Assembly: GCA_002727195.1 (NCBI GenBank) | Contig: PBWH01000005.1 | Span: 136,625-200,624, forward strand | Reading direction: 5' to 3' | Source: Gemmatimonadota bacterium | Lineage (GTDB): Bacteria; Latescibacterota; UBA2968 | Length of the DNA stretch: 64,000 nucleotides | Shown: piece by piece, positions 1 to 8,884 of the stretch | Layout: each line of letters starts with the position of its first letter | How positions within the stretch are numbered: position 1 is the first letter of the stretch | Notes under the pieces: generated by a model | Database searches by the model: none | The model's input: the letters and a program-made list of their open reading frames with translations, nothing else | What the model was told of the DNA's origin: nothing | Position numbers and translations under genes: made by a program

Positions 1-687
1 GGTGTCCGTTTGAGCGCGGCAGAAGGAGGAGCCGGCTCCTTTCGGGTGGTCGTCACGGATGTCGTTCCGGTGACTGATGGACGGCTACGGATGTATTACG
101 AATGTGCACCGGGTCCACAGTCTGAGCCGAGTACGATTCGCAGCGCCGTCTCCGAAGACGGGATGACGTGGACCGTCGAACAAGGTGACCGCTTTGGGGG
201 CAGCGAGAGCAACTTCGCCTCCGCACGGGTCACCTTCCTCGACGACGGGCGCTTGCGGCTCTACCTGCTCGAGCGGGGAACCGGCATCATCAGCGCCATC
301 TCGGAGGATGGATCGGCTTTCGGGCGGGAGCCCGGTGTCCGAATCGATCAGAGCGGACCATACGATGGAACGGTAGCGTTCGCGCCCGAGGTCGTCATCC
401 TCCCCTCCGGCGAACGTGCGATGTATTATGCCGGATACGCTTCTGCGAGTCGCGCCTTCATCCTGCACGCAACATCGCCGGACGGTCTGACCTGGCACAA
501 AGCTGACGATCCGGTGCTAACCCCGGGCGGCAGATGGGATGGTGCCAAGTGCTCGGAGATGTGTTTGTTTCCCCTTCGCGAAGGCATCGATGAGTACCGA
601 TACGGAATGGCTTACGAAGCCTGCGACGGCAGTGCCCGCGATGAGCGCGGCGTCTGGAGAATCCTGAACGCCCAACCGGCATCCTGA
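1..687 (+). CDS. Beta-propeller glycosidase-like protein, 5'-truncated by the window edge
   Basis: The reading frame is open from base 1. The first possible start, TTG at 10, has no ribosome-binding site in view, so the N-terminus probably lies upstream. The visible ~225 residues show repeated blades: aromatic strands (RMYYECA, RLRLYLLE, AMYYAGY) alternate with Asp-box-like turns (SEDGMTW, TSPDGLTW). This pattern is known from five-bladed propellers of the GH32/GH43/sialidase type, which bind or cleave carbohydrates. The gene at 36514 has the same blade style, so the two may be distant paralogues. Catalytic acids cannot be assigned from this fragment, so an enzymatic role is inference. A nitrilase follows 20 bp downstream in the same direction. 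Confidence 0.6.
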   Translation, partial: GVRLSAAEGGAGSFRVVVTDVVPVTDGRLRMYYECAPGPQSEPSTIRSAVSEDGMTWTVEQGDRFGGSESNFASARVTFLDDGRLRLYLLERGTGIISAISEDGSAFGREPGVRIDQSGPYDGTVAFAPEVVILPSGERAMYYAGYASASRAFILHATSPDGLTWHKADDPVLTPGGRWDGAKCSEMCLFPLREGIDEYRYGMAYEACDGSARDERGVWRILNAQPAS

Positions 688-707
688 AACAAGACTGGAG
701 AGTTCCG

Positions 708-1529
708 ATGTTCGAGTCTGTAGAAGTCGCCGCGATCTCGTTTGAGCCCGTCAAGTTCGACCTCGACGCCAACTGTGACCGCCTGGAAGAGATGTTTCGA
801 AAAGCTGCCTCCGGAGGAGCTCAGCTCGCGGTTGCCCCTGAAGGCGTGCTGGAGGGATACGTCGTCAACGAGATTATCGCTGGCACGGCAGAGGCGAAGG
901 ACATGAATGACGTGGCGGTCACGATGACCAGCGCTCCCGTGCGACGATTCAAAGCACTAGCCAAAGAGCTGAACATGAGCCTCGCCTTCGGATGTGCCGA
1001 GAAGATCCGACGCGGCGTCTACAACTGCGCGGTCTACATCGACGAGACGGGTAAACTACGTGGGAAGTATCATAAGATGCAGTTGGCCGAAGGGAGTCAC
1101 TCATCCTGGTGGTTCAACCGGCTGGGCAAGAACAGCCGCGCGTTCAACACCCCTTTCGGCCGGGCCGGATTCCTCATCTGCAATGACCGCTGGAACCCCG
1201 ACATCGCCCGCATCGCCGTCCTCGACGGGGCGCAATTCCTCATGATCCCATCCTTCGGCTCTCGCTCGAAGAGCCAGGACGACGCCGTGCTGGCACGCGC
1301 CCGCGAGAACGGCGTCCCCATCGTCGAGGCAAACGTGGGCGTCACCATGATCGTCAGCAAAGGCGAAATTGTCGCCAGATCCCGTCGCGTCACCCAGATC
1401 CTCCACGGCACCATCGAGATACCCGCCACCCCTTCCACCCGGAACCGGGACACCCACGAGCGCCGCTTCCTCAGTTGGCGCAGAAAAGAAATGCCCATCC
1501 GACTTGCGGAAACGCTCAAGCGGAAATAA
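708..1529 (+). CDS. Carbon-nitrogen hydrolase (nitrilase superfamily)
   Basis: A 273-residue protein with the nitrilase-superfamily catalytic triad in order: Glu45 in VAPEGVLEG, Lys123 in KYHKMQL and Cys158 in FLICNDRW. The family hydrolyses non-peptide C-N bonds (amides, N-carbamoyl compounds, nitriles) through a cysteine thioester. The length matches single-domain amidase/carbamoylase members. The ATG is preceded by a GGAG about 10 bases upstream. The final ~40 residues are Arg/Lys-rich. Substrate cannot be told from sequence. The neighbours (propeller glycosidase-like, enolase-superfamily enzyme, oxidoreductase) suggest a catabolic setting. Confidence 0.85.
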   Translation: MFESVEVAAISFEPVKFDLDANCDRLEEMFRKAASGGAQLAVAPEGVLEGYVVNEIIAGTAEAKDMNDVAVTMTSAPVRRFKALAKELNMSLAFGCAEKIRRGVYNCAVYIDETGKLRGKYHKMQLAEGSHSSWWFNRLGKNSRAFNTPFGRAGFLICNDRWNPDIARIAVLDGAQFLMIPSFGSRSKSQDDAVLARARENGVPIVEANVGVTMIVSKGEIVARSRRVTQILHGTIEIPATPSTRNRDTHERRFLSWRRKEMPIRLAETLKRK

Positions 1530-1901
1530 AGCGAAGTCCTGATACAGGCCTGGACGCCCGATGTGCGACGACATCCACCACGTCCAGGACGGCAGCCACG
1601 GGAACCGAATGCTCAAGCGCTTCCGGAGATACCTCCCGGGTGGTCAATCACGCGATTCGCTATTTGGTTGAAGATCACGAATGACAGCCTATCATGGACC
1701 GACGTGGAGCTGGGACGGGGTCCGGGCAATTCGCTGCACAGGAGATCGTTCGATGAACGCAGTCTCGATCGAAGAGCTGGTCGACGCCGGCATCGATGAA
1801 GACAGCATCCTCTTCATGGCGCACGGCTGCCACCTCCAGTCCAAGAGCAAGTCGCCTCGAGTCGTCGTATTCCCGCCATCTGCGATCTCGTCGCTATCCG
1901 C
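1530..1901 (+). other. 372-bp stretch without a recognisable gene; possible coding remnant
   Basis: Three short overlapping frames run through this gap (1475-1684, 1563-1799, 1681-1905). The last starts with ATG at 1681, overlaps the preceding frame's stop as ATGA, and ends in an ATGA overlap with the ATG of the next gene at 1902. Its 74-residue product contains the protein-like stretch SIEELVDAGIDEDSILFMA, but I recognise no family. It could be a small coupled gene or the debris of a frameshifted one. No hairpin or clear promoter is visible. Confidence 0.3.
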
Positions 1902-3008
1902 ATGAAGATCACCGACCTCCAACTCGTCGCCGTCTACTCGACCCGCGAAATGGGGATGACGCGACCGTCCGACCCGGAGAAGGCGGTATCCGAGCACGTC
2001 ATCGTCTTTCTGGAGACGGACACGGACGTCGTAGGACTCGGGGAGATGTCGGACATCAACTTCTCCCCTACTCCGCAAACACTATTAACGTTGACAGACA
2101 GATTGCGGCCGATCCTTGTGGGCCGAAGCCCGTTCGAACGAACCACGATCCAGAGCGCGCTCGCAAACGAGGCATGGGAACATCAGGTCACGTGCGGCAT
2201 CGACATCGCACTGCACGATGCGATCGGGAAAGCACTCGACACGCCGGTCCATCAACTGCTCGGAGGGCTGCATCGCAATCGGATCCCGTTTGCCTATCCG
2301 CTCGCCCCCTGCCGGGTCGATGAGGACGTTGATGCAAACCTGGACCGTATCGCCTGGCTCCAGAACGAGGACCATCGAACCATTCGCTATTACTTCGGCG
2401 TCGACCTCGACCTGGACGAGCGCTTCCTCACCGAGATGCGCCACCGGTGGGGCGAGGACGTCGAACTGAACGCTTTGGACGCGAGCGGTCGATTCGACCC
2501 GGATGACGCGATCCGGACCATCGAGCGATTCGCTCAGTTCGAGCCCAATCTCGTCGAGTCTCCGGTCAAGGGTCGGCACAATGCGCCGGTCGAAGACTTC
2601 CTTCAGGTCAAAGAGGCCGTCGACATCCCGATCAGCGAGCACGTTTCCGAACACGACATCGCCCACAAGTTCGCGCGCAGCCACGCCGTCGACGTCTTCA
2701 ACACGGGCCCCGGCTACGTCGGGATCACGTCGTGCCAGAAGGTCTTCGCCGTGGCTGAAGTCTTCGGCATCAAGGCCCTGCTGGGTAGCACGGTCGAACT
2801 GTCGATCGGAACGGCTGCAAGGGCTCACCTGGTCGCGGCGACATCCAACGTCGACTTCCCGTGCTACCCGGCCGGCCCGCTCGTCTATCAGGAGCAGATC
2901 TGCCGAGAGAGGGTCCGGTACGAGGCCGGCCATATCGTCGTCCCCGATGGCCCGGGATTGGGCGTGGAGATCGACCCGGATCTGCTGGACGCGCAGCGCT
3001 TGTCATAA
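1902..3008 (+). CDS. Enolase-superfamily (mandelate racemase/muconate cycloisomerase-like) protein
   Basis: A 368-residue protein with the two-domain layout of the family: N-terminal capping domain (residues ~1-125) and C-terminal TIM barrel. Candidate Mg ligands are Asp193 (LNALDASG), Glu219 (VESPVKG) and Glu246 (PISEHVSE), and the C-terminal GSTVELSIG motif is present. The family abstracts a proton alpha to a carboxylate (sugar-acid dehydratases, racemases, cycloisomerases). The second-strand KxK base motif is replaced by RYY (Arg162-Tyr-Tyr164), and the opposite Lys position reads Thr268 in FNTGPGYVG, so the acid/base chemistry is not standard. No Shine-Dalgarno is visible; the start overlaps a short upstream frame. 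Confidence 0.8.
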   Translation: MKITDLQLVAVYSTREMGMTRPSDPEKAVSEHVIVFLETDTDVVGLGEMSDINFSPTPQTLLTLTDRLRPILVGRSPFERTTIQSALANEAWEHQVTCGIDIALHDAIGKALDTPVHQLLGGLHRNRIPFAYPLAPCRVDEDVDANLDRIAWLQNEDHRTIRYYFGVDLDLDERFLTEMRHRWGEDVELNALDASGRFDPDDAIRTIERFAQFEPNLVESPVKGRHNAPVEDFLQVKEAVDIPISEHVSEHDIAHKFARSHAVDVFNTGPGYVGITSCQKVFAVAEVFGIKALLGSTVELSIGTAARAHLVAATSNVDFPCYPAGPLVYQEQICRERVRYEAGHIVVPDGPGLGVEIDPDLLDAQRLS

Positions 3009-3110
3009 GGTGACGATTCGGGTGAGCAAGGACTCCCCCTTGCCTTACTCAGCGTTCCCTGCGGTTAAAGGATTTGGATTTTCGGTTCACCAGGAATACA
3101 GGAGAATAAA

Positions 3111-4193
3111 ATGAAGACATATCGTGTCGGGATTGTCGGGCTGGGCCGGATGGGCAGCACCATCGACGACGAAGGTCACGCCATCAAGCCCTACGCCATC
3201 GCCGGATGCTGCCAGGAAATGGATCAGCTCGAACTGGTCGCTGGCACCGATCTGCAGGAGGACAAACGATCGGCCTTCACCGAGCGGTGGGGCATCGAAG
3301 CCGTCTACGAGAACTATCTGGAGATGGTCGAGAAAGAGCATCTCGACCTGGTCGCAATCTGCACGACGGCTTCCGGCCTGTTCAAGCCGGCGAACGAAGC
3401 GCCAGACGCGAGCTTCAGAGGCGACTCACACGCCGACCTGACCGTCAGCCTGTCCAATGCCGGTGTTCCGATGCTGTACGTCGAAAAGGCCGTCGCCAGC
3501 TCCATGGTCCGGATGGACGAGGTCCGCGATACGGTCAAGGCGAACGGCACGGTCTTCAACAGCGGCGTCCTCCGCCGGTTCAACGAACACTACCAGGCCG
3601 TCAAAGCAGCGATCGACCATGGCATCATCGGCGAACCCAAAGCCGTTACGCACTTCGCCGCCTCGAGCCTGATGCACGGCCACATTCACTCGATCGACAC
3701 GGTCTCCTACCTGGTCGGCGACCCGAAAATCCAGTCTGTTCGCGGTGAGCTCCAGCCTTTGGACACGGTCATCGAGAACGACCATATCGCGTACGATCCA
3801 CGCGCGACGTATCAGCTGATGTTCGAGAACGGCATCTATGCCGCCAGCATTCCGATGGGCCAATGGGAATTCGAGGTCCTGGGAACCGAAGGCAGTATCC
3901 GCTCCCAGAACAACGGGCAGGCTGTCCTGCTGCGGAAGCCGGGTGAACCGATCGGCAAGCGCTTCGCCTGGGAGACCGTGCCCTTCGACGAGGTCACTGC
4001 GCGCAGCCACGTCATCACCTGCCTCGAGGACATCATTGACGCCCACGAGCAGGACAGACCGACCCTTGGCCAAATCGACGTGACGCACCACATCACGGAA
4101 GCATGTATTGCCGTCGCGGAAAGCCATCGTGCCGATGGGCGCTGGATCGATCTCCCGTTGAGCAACCGTGGTCTGTACATCTTCCACATCTAG
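3111..4193 (+). CDS. Gfo/Idh/MocA family NAD(P)-dependent oxidoreductase
   Basis: A 360-residue protein. The N-terminal Rossmann fold begins with VGIVGLGRMG (residues ~6-15). The VEKAVAS segment sits where the family has its EKP motif, with Ala replacing Pro. The C-terminal alpha/beta domain is of family type. Members oxidise or reduce sugars, inositols and related polyols with a tightly bound NAD(P). A strong AGGAG lies about 8 bases before the ATG. It follows the enolase-superfamily gene after a 102-bp gap, so the two may be co-transcribed. It is one of four members of this family in the window, and substrate is unknown. Confidence 0.88.
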   Translation: MKTYRVGIVGLGRMGSTIDDEGHAIKPYAIAGCCQEMDQLELVAGTDLQEDKRSAFTERWGIEAVYENYLEMVEKEHLDLVAICTTASGLFKPANEAPDASFRGDSHADLTVSLSNAGVPMLYVEKAVASSMVRMDEVRDTVKANGTVFNSGVLRRFNEHYQAVKAAIDHGIIGEPKAVTHFAASSLMHGHIHSIDTVSYLVGDPKIQSVRGELQPLDTVIENDHIAYDPRATYQLMFENGIYAASIPMGQWEFEVLGTEGSIRSQNNGQAVLLRKPGEPIGKRFAWETVPFDEVTARSHVITCLEDIIDAHEQDRPTLGQIDVTHHITEACIAVAESHRADGRWIDLPLSNRGLYIFHI

Positions 4194-4267
4194 GTGATCT
4201 ACTAGCTCTTTACAGAGACGAATCCACACCGTTCATCCCGAGTGACCACGGCCGCATTTCTGCGGAC

Positions 4268-4383
4268 GTGGTTGTATCGAGGGACCGGTCGTAGAGCGCA
4301 GAAGTCTCTAGGCGCGTTGCAAGGCACCACCCAGTAACGGCTACGTTCTCGATACGCGCTTTCGGCACTACTCGAACACACGG
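4268..4383. repeat. Dispersed palindromic intergenic repeat (TCGATACG/CTACTCGA type)
   Basis: The gap between the oxidoreductase and the dioxygenase holds two repeat pieces. One is TGTATCGAGG...GTCGTAG at ~4273-4292, which recurs at 28884-28903. The other, at 4345-4383, reads TTCTCGATACG...CACTACTCGAACACACGG and recurs at 35130-35175 with the same CTCGAACACACGG end. GTATCGAG is the reverse complement of CTCGATAC, so both belong to one inverted family. Confidence 0.65.
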
Positions 4384-4385
4384 CT

Positions 4386-5162
4386 ATGCTCGAACTCAAC
4401 CAACTCGCCCACTTCCGAAGCTTCGGATTCCTACGCCTCACGGGTCTGTTCGCCCAGGATATCGCCGACATCACCCGTGAAAGCGAGCATATCTGGGAAT
4501 CGGATGACACGCCACGAAAGAATCAGGAAATCCGCCTCGACCTATTCATTGAGCGTTGTCCCCCACTTCACCGACTCGTAACCGACGACCGGGTCTATCC
4601 CGTCGTAGAGCAGCTTGTCGGGCCGGACTTCATCTGGGTCGGCTCGGAAGGCAACATCTCTGGCAGGAACCGCGTGAACTGGCATGCCGACCGGAAGTAC
4701 TACCGGGACGGCGAAGGACATTGGATCGACTATGCGCAAATCAAGCTCATGCTCTATCTCGATCCGCTCACTTGCGAGACCGGTTGCCTGCGTGTCATTC
4801 CAGGATCACACCGGATGCCGCTCCATTCCGACCTGGGGGACCAGGAAATCGACGCCGGCTCTGAGCCTTTCGGTCTCGACGGCCCGGATCTCCCCTGCGC
4901 TGCGCTCGAGACCACGCCAGGTGATCTGATCATCTTCAACCATTGCCTGTGGCACGCCGCGTACGGCGGAGGCCACGACCGGCGCTACGTCGCACTCAAG
5001 TTTGCCGCTCGCCCAACCCGCGACGACCAACTCGTCTCGCTTGAACGATACACGTCTCGCGTCTTCGACCCGGACGAGGCCTTCCTGGATCACCCGGACG
5101 GAAGGATTCGCCAGATGGTCGAGGCGCTACCAGGCTACAGGTCCGGCAGCCTATGTGCGTGA
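4386..5162 (+). CDS. Phytanoyl-CoA dioxygenase (PhyH) family Fe(II)/2-oxoglutarate oxygenase
   Basis: A 258-residue protein with the PhyH jelly-roll signature. Fe(II) ligands are visible as HxD (His100, Asp102 in NWHADRKYY) and a distal His190 (CLWHAAY). Arg199/Arg200 in DRRYVALKF can bind 2-oxoglutarate. The GCLRVIPGSHR turn (residues ~133-143) is the family's hallmark. The enzyme would hydroxylate a small molecule with O2 and 2-oxoglutarate; the substrate is not predictable. Its 3' end overlaps the next gene, also PhyH, so they are translationally coupled. No clear Shine-Dalgarno precedes the ATG. Confidence 0.88.
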   Translation: MLELNQLAHFRSFGFLRLTGLFAQDIADITRESEHIWESDDTPRKNQEIRLDLFIERCPPLHRLVTDDRVYPVVEQLVGPDFIWVGSEGNISGRNRVNWHADRKYYRDGEGHWIDYAQIKLMLYLDPLTCETGCLRVIPGSHRMPLHSDLGDQEIDAGSEPFGLDGPDLPCAALETTPGDLIIFNHCLWHAAYGGGHDRRYVALKFAARPTRDDQLVSLERYTSRVFDPDEAFLDHPDGRIRQMVEALPGYRSGSLCA

Positions 5163-6616
5163 CGCCCGAACAGAACTACGCATTCGACGTCGGAGGCTTC
5201 CTCGTGCTGGAGCAGATCCTGTCGGAGTCTGAAATAAATGAGGCCCTGGAGGCGCTGCCGGACGAGGACTTGCAGGCTGAGGAACTGCCCGGCCCCATTG
5301 AGCGGCTTCGCGACCACCCTGAGCTTGCGAAGGTCCTGGAGGAATTCACGTTCGACGGATACCACGCCGAAGGCCCTCCCGTCAGAATCGAAGTCGACGC
5401 ACCGACCGGTCTCGTGGGAGGCGGAGCGCCGCGAGAGCACACGCGCAGCTACCTGCATCAGAATGACGTCCGCTTCGCGCAGGGCATCGTGGTCCTCTGG
5501 GCCCTCGATGACATCGATAAGGGGGACGGCGGGTTCGTGTTCGTTCCGGCCAGCCACAACAGCGCCATCGAGCCGCCACCTGTTCTGACAACGGATGGTT
5601 CCGATTCCCCTTTGGTCGAGCAGGTCGTTCTACGAGCTGGAGACGTGTTTCTTTATGTTGAAGGCCTTCTTCACGGACGACGCCCCTGGAGGTCCGAACG
5701 ACGACTGATCGCCTTCACGTATGCCTCGGACAAAGCACAGCGTCCTGGCCAGACAACAGAGGATCCGCCGGACTGGGCCTCGGAGCTTACGCCTGAACAG
5801 CGAGCGGTTGTGGCACCAGACGGAAGACCGGACGCCGCACCGATACTCGACTCGGACGGCGACACGGTGACATTACGGGGCGAGCCCGGCGTCTATCACC
5901 CGTCCATCTACATACGCGACCCGGACTGCGAGATCGACGAGGCCGAGTTCTACCATTGGGACCTGTGTGGGCATATCGTTCTGAAGGGGGTCATGGACGC
6001 TGAGTGGCTGAAGGCTGCGAACGAGGCCATCGACCAGAATGCGGACCGGATCGAGGTCGGGGGAGATGCTGCCAAAGGGTCGAACGTGCTGGCCGGAACG
6101 GGTGTGCCTTCACTACGAGGGCTGTTCGAGCTGCCGGACCCACAAGCGGAGCCGTTTCGCCGAATGCTCGCCCACGCGGCCGTGGTCAAGCGACTGAACT
6201 GGATGATGGGCAGCGGGTTCATGTTCCGGAACGCCCGCGCCATCTGCTCTGTCAAGGGCACCTCGGGCCACGGGCTTCACAGCGGGGGTGATCCGGCGCG
6301 CCCGGTCGGCACCTATGTCGTTCAGAATGGCAGGACCTACTGTGAGGCCATCAACGTCGCCTGGCAGCTGAGAGACGTGACCGAGGCGGACGGCGGATTC
6401 GTTTGCATCCCCGGGAGCCACAAGGCGCGGTATCCGATCACCCGAGACATGATCACCTGCGATCAGACCATGGGCCTCGTCAAACACGTCGAGATGACGG
6501 CTGGAGACGTCGCCATCTTCCTCGCGGCGGCCCAGACGCACGGGGCCTATCCCTGGAAGAGCGACATCGACCGTCGAGTCGTCTTGATGGGCTACGTGTC
6601 GAGGAACATCGCTTGA
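5153..6616 (+). CDS. Tandem double-domain PhyH-like dioxygenase
   Basis: A 487-residue protein made of two PhyH-like halves. Half one (residues ~1-225) has YLHQND, GGFVFVPASHN, a distal His in GLLHGRRPW and Arg in SERRLIAF. Half two (~255-487) has LHSGGDP, GGFVCIPGSHK, a distal His in QTHGAYPW and Arg in DRRVVLMGY. The usual HxD becomes HxxD in the first half and HxxxD in the second, so metal binding may differ between halves. The ATG at 5153 overlaps the upstream PhyH stop by 10 bp. A GTG at 5159 giving a GTGA overlap is an equally good start. An amidohydrolase follows after 13 bp. Confidence 0.8.
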   Translation: MCVTPEQNYAFDVGGFLVLEQILSESEINEALEALPDEDLQAEELPGPIERLRDHPELAKVLEEFTFDGYHAEGPPVRIEVDAPTGLVGGGAPREHTRSYLHQNDVRFAQGIVVLWALDDIDKGDGGFVFVPASHNSAIEPPPVLTTDGSDSPLVEQVVLRAGDVFLYVEGLLHGRRPWRSERRLIAFTYASDKAQRPGQTTEDPPDWASELTPEQRAVVAPDGRPDAAPILDSDGDTVTLRGEPGVYHPSIYIRDPDCEIDEAEFYHWDLCGHIVLKGVMDAEWLKAANEAIDQNADRIEVGGDAAKGSNVLAGTGVPSLRGLFELPDPQAEPFRRMLAHAAVVKRLNWMMGSGFMFRNARAICSVKGTSGHGLHSGGDPARPVGTYVVQNGRTYCEAINVAWQLRDVTEADGGFVCIPGSHKARYPITRDMITCDQTMGLVKHVEMTAGDVAIFLAAAQTHGAYPWKSDIDRRVVLMGYVSRNIA

Positions 6617-6629
6617 GTACGGAGGAACA

Positions 6630-7688
6630 ATGCCCGTAGACTACCGCGACTGTGACCGTCAGGTTTGGGAAGAGGAACTGGCCGAATTCGTGCCCGATCA
6701 GGTGTTCGACGCCCACTGCCACCTGTTCTGGAACGACACGATGAAGCCTGGAGCTGACTTCTCCCCTCGGTCAGAGGCCAACCTGACAGACCTGCAGGAA
6801 TGGGGTGAAGCCCTCTTCCCCGGCCGGCCGATGAGCTTCCTGATCCTCGGCATGCCGAAGGTCGGCACCGACGTCGACAAACACAACGCACGCCTGGCCG
6901 AGCAGGTCGCACTCGATCCCGGATCGCGGGCCAACCTTCTGGTCACACCGGAGTGCAACGTCGATCGGATTCGGGAGAATGTGGACCGGCACGGTTTCAT
7001 CGGTCTGAAGCCGTATCGTGTCTTCTCCTCAACCGGTGACATCAACAACTGTCGGATTCACGAGTTCCTCCCTCACGAGCAGATGGAACTCGCGAATGAC
7101 CTCGGTTGCTGGGTCACCATGCACCTCTCCCGATCGCAGGGATGTGCTGACGAGCACAACTTGAACGACCTAGCCGAATACACGACCAAGCGCTACCCCC
7201 GCATCAAGTGGATTCTCGCCCACTGTGCCCGGAGCTTCACCTACTACCCGATCCAGCAAGCCGTCGACCGCCTGCGTGATATGCCGAACATCTGGTACGA
7301 CCTGTCCGCTGTCACGACGCTGCGCCCGTTCATTACGCTGTTCCAGAAGGAGAAACTGGAGCGCATCTTCTACGGATCCGACGGGATCGACTCCGCGTTC
7401 TTCCACGGCAAGTACGTCCCGTTCGGACGCTACTGGTTCCAGGTCTATCCCGACAACGCCGGGTTCAGCATGGCCCATACAGACGCGCGCCCCATTCTTT
7501 GCATCTACGAGCAGCTGCTGGCGATGAAACAGGCAGCAGAGGTTGCCGAGCTGTCTGCAGAGGACATCGAGGGCATCTTCTGGCGCAACGCTGTCACCGC
7601 GCTGGAAATCGAGCGAACACAACCAGAACCAAAGACGTTGGAACCACAGATGGACACAAAGAAACACAAATGGAGGGCGGAGCCCTGA
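6630..7688 (+). CDS. Amidohydrolase-family (TIM-barrel metal-dependent hydrolase)
   Basis: A 352-residue protein of the amidohydrolase_2 (ACMSD-like) type: HxH in FDAHCHLFW near the N-terminus, a metal His in WILAHCARSF mid-protein and the catalytic Asp in FYGSDGID. Family members hydrolyse or decarboxylate small ring compounds and lactones. CGGAGGA sits 6-7 bases before the ATG, and the gene is 13 bp behind the PhyH fusion, so it belongs to the same operon. The last ~22 residues (from TQPEPK) are unrelated to the fold and derive from repeat DNA. The stop codon lies in a perfect 8-bp hairpin. Confidence 0.85.
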   Translation: MPVDYRDCDRQVWEEELAEFVPDQVFDAHCHLFWNDTMKPGADFSPRSEANLTDLQEWGEALFPGRPMSFLILGMPKVGTDVDKHNARLAEQVALDPGSRANLLVTPECNVDRIRENVDRHGFIGLKPYRVFSSTGDINNCRIHEFLPHEQMELANDLGCWVTMHLSRSQGCADEHNLNDLAEYTTKRYPRIKWILAHCARSFTYYPIQQAVDRLRDMPNIWYDLSAVTTLRPFITLFQKEKLERIFYGSDGIDSAFFHGKYVPFGRYWFQVYPDNAGFSMAHTDARPILCIYEQLLAMKQAAEVAELSAEDIEGIFWRNAVTALEIERTQPEPKTLEPQMDTKKHKWRAEP

Positions 7689-7750
7689 AAGGGCTCCAGA
7701 GTATAGCCCGGGGTAAGCCGGAGCGAGAGCGGAGGCGCCACCCCGGGTTA
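7679..7750. repeat. Repeat-rich intergenic block with two hairpins
   Basis: GGAGCCCT (7679-7686) pairs perfectly with AGGGCTCC (7690-7697), embracing the amidohydrolase stop codon. CCCGGGGT (7707-7714) pairs with ACCCCGGG (7740-7747). Upstream, ATGGACACAAAGAAACACAA (~7649-7668) resembles a low-complexity 'ACACAGATGGACACA' repeat seen in many environmental genomes. The remaining DNA to 7892 shows no gene. The hairpins lack a T-run, so a terminator role is possible but unproven. Confidence 0.55.
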
Positions 7751-7892
7751 CCACACCATAGCAATCAGGAGGCGCCGCCTTCTACGGTCAGAATGGGTAA
7801 GGAACGCCCCGGCGCCCTATAAAGCTGCCGCATCGAGCCAGCTAGTCCCGAACGAGGCAACACGCTCCTGATGTCATGAAGAAGGATTCCAC

Positions 7893-8879
7893 ATGCCCGT
7901 CAACGTTCTAATCGCCGCCCGACACGCCCCCGAAATCGAATCCATGCTCGATGATGTGCCCGAGAGCGTCGAGCTCACATTCCTCCCACAAGAGGATGCG
8001 ATCCCGACCAACGAGGGACGTATGGTGGGCAAGGCTCCTGCGCTGAGCGAGTATCTGCCGGGCCAGGAGGTCGTCTTCGGCGCGGTTCGCGAGAAGGACT
8101 TCCCCTATGCGGACTCCCTCAAGTGGATCCAACACGTGGCGATCGGCGTCGAGGGCTTCATGTATCCGGCGCTCAAGGAAAGCGACGTCATCCTCACAAA
8201 CTGCAAGGACCTTGGCAGCACCCAGCTCTCGGAACAGGGGTTCGCAATGCTCCTCTCGCTCACGAGATGTATCCGCGAGCAGCACGAGCTCATGAAAGAG
8301 AAGTCGTGGAAACGAGTCCCCTGCGTCGAAATCTCTGGCGGGACCATGGGCATCATCGGGCTGGGTGGTGTCGGTCGGGCCATGGCGGCCAGGGGGAACG
8401 CGTTTGGGATGCGGATCCTGGCCGTCGACATCGAGGACGTGGACAAGCCTGACTATGTCGAGCGTGTAGACAAGCCGGACAAGCTGGGTGAAATGGCGGC
8501 CGAGTGCGATGTGCTGGTTTCTTGCGTCCCTTCGACCCCCGAGAGCCACAAGATGGTCGACGGCGACGTCTTCGGTCGGATGAAGCCATCCAGCTACTTC
8601 ATCAACGTCAGCCGAGGCAAGGTCGTCGACGAGGATGCCCTGATCGAGGCCCTGCTGGCCGAACGGATCGCGGGAGCCGGCCTCGACGTCACCTACACGG
8701 AGCCAAATCCGCCCGACAACCGGCTGTGGGATCTGCCCAACGTGATCCTGACCTCGCACAGCGCAGGGTCGAGTCAGTATGTGCGTCCCCGCGCCATGAA
8801 GTTCTTCATCGAGAACCTTCATCGATACGTGGACGGCGAACCGTTGGAAAAGGTCGTCGACAAGCAGAAGGGGTACTAA
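7893..8879 (+). CDS. D-isomer-specific 2-hydroxyacid dehydrogenase
   Basis: A 328-residue protein. The NAD-binding motif is GLGGVG (residues 156-161). The catalytic residues are Arg241 (NVSRGKVVDEDAL), Glu270 (TYTEPNPP) and His289 (LTSHSAG), the complete family set. It interconverts a 2-keto acid and a D-2-hydroxy acid using NAD(P)H, in the cytoplasm. GAAGGA lies about 8 bases before the ATG. A Gfo/Idh/MocA gene follows after 5 bp, so the pair is an operon, probably continuing into the TPP enzyme. Confidence 0.92.
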   Translation: MPVNVLIAARHAPEIESMLDDVPESVELTFLPQEDAIPTNEGRMVGKAPALSEYLPGQEVVFGAVREKDFPYADSLKWIQHVAIGVEGFMYPALKESDVILTNCKDLGSTQLSEQGFAMLLSLTRCIREQHELMKEKSWKRVPCVEISGGTMGIIGLGGVGRAMAARGNAFGMRILAVDIEDVDKPDYVERVDKPDKLGEMAAECDVLVSCVPSTPESHKMVDGDVFGRMKPSSYFINVSRGKVVDEDALIEALLAERIAGAGLDVTYTEPNPPDNRLWDLPNVILTSHSAGSSQYVRPRAMKFFIENLHRYVDGEPLEKVVDKQKGY

Positions 8880-8884
8880 CTGGC

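Noticed and set aside
8504-8884. An N-terminal extension of the oxidoreductase at 8885.
   Set aside because: That stretch lies in the 2-hydroxyacid dehydrogenase gene and is Arg/Gly-rich shadow sequence; the ATG 8885 has its own ribosome-binding site.
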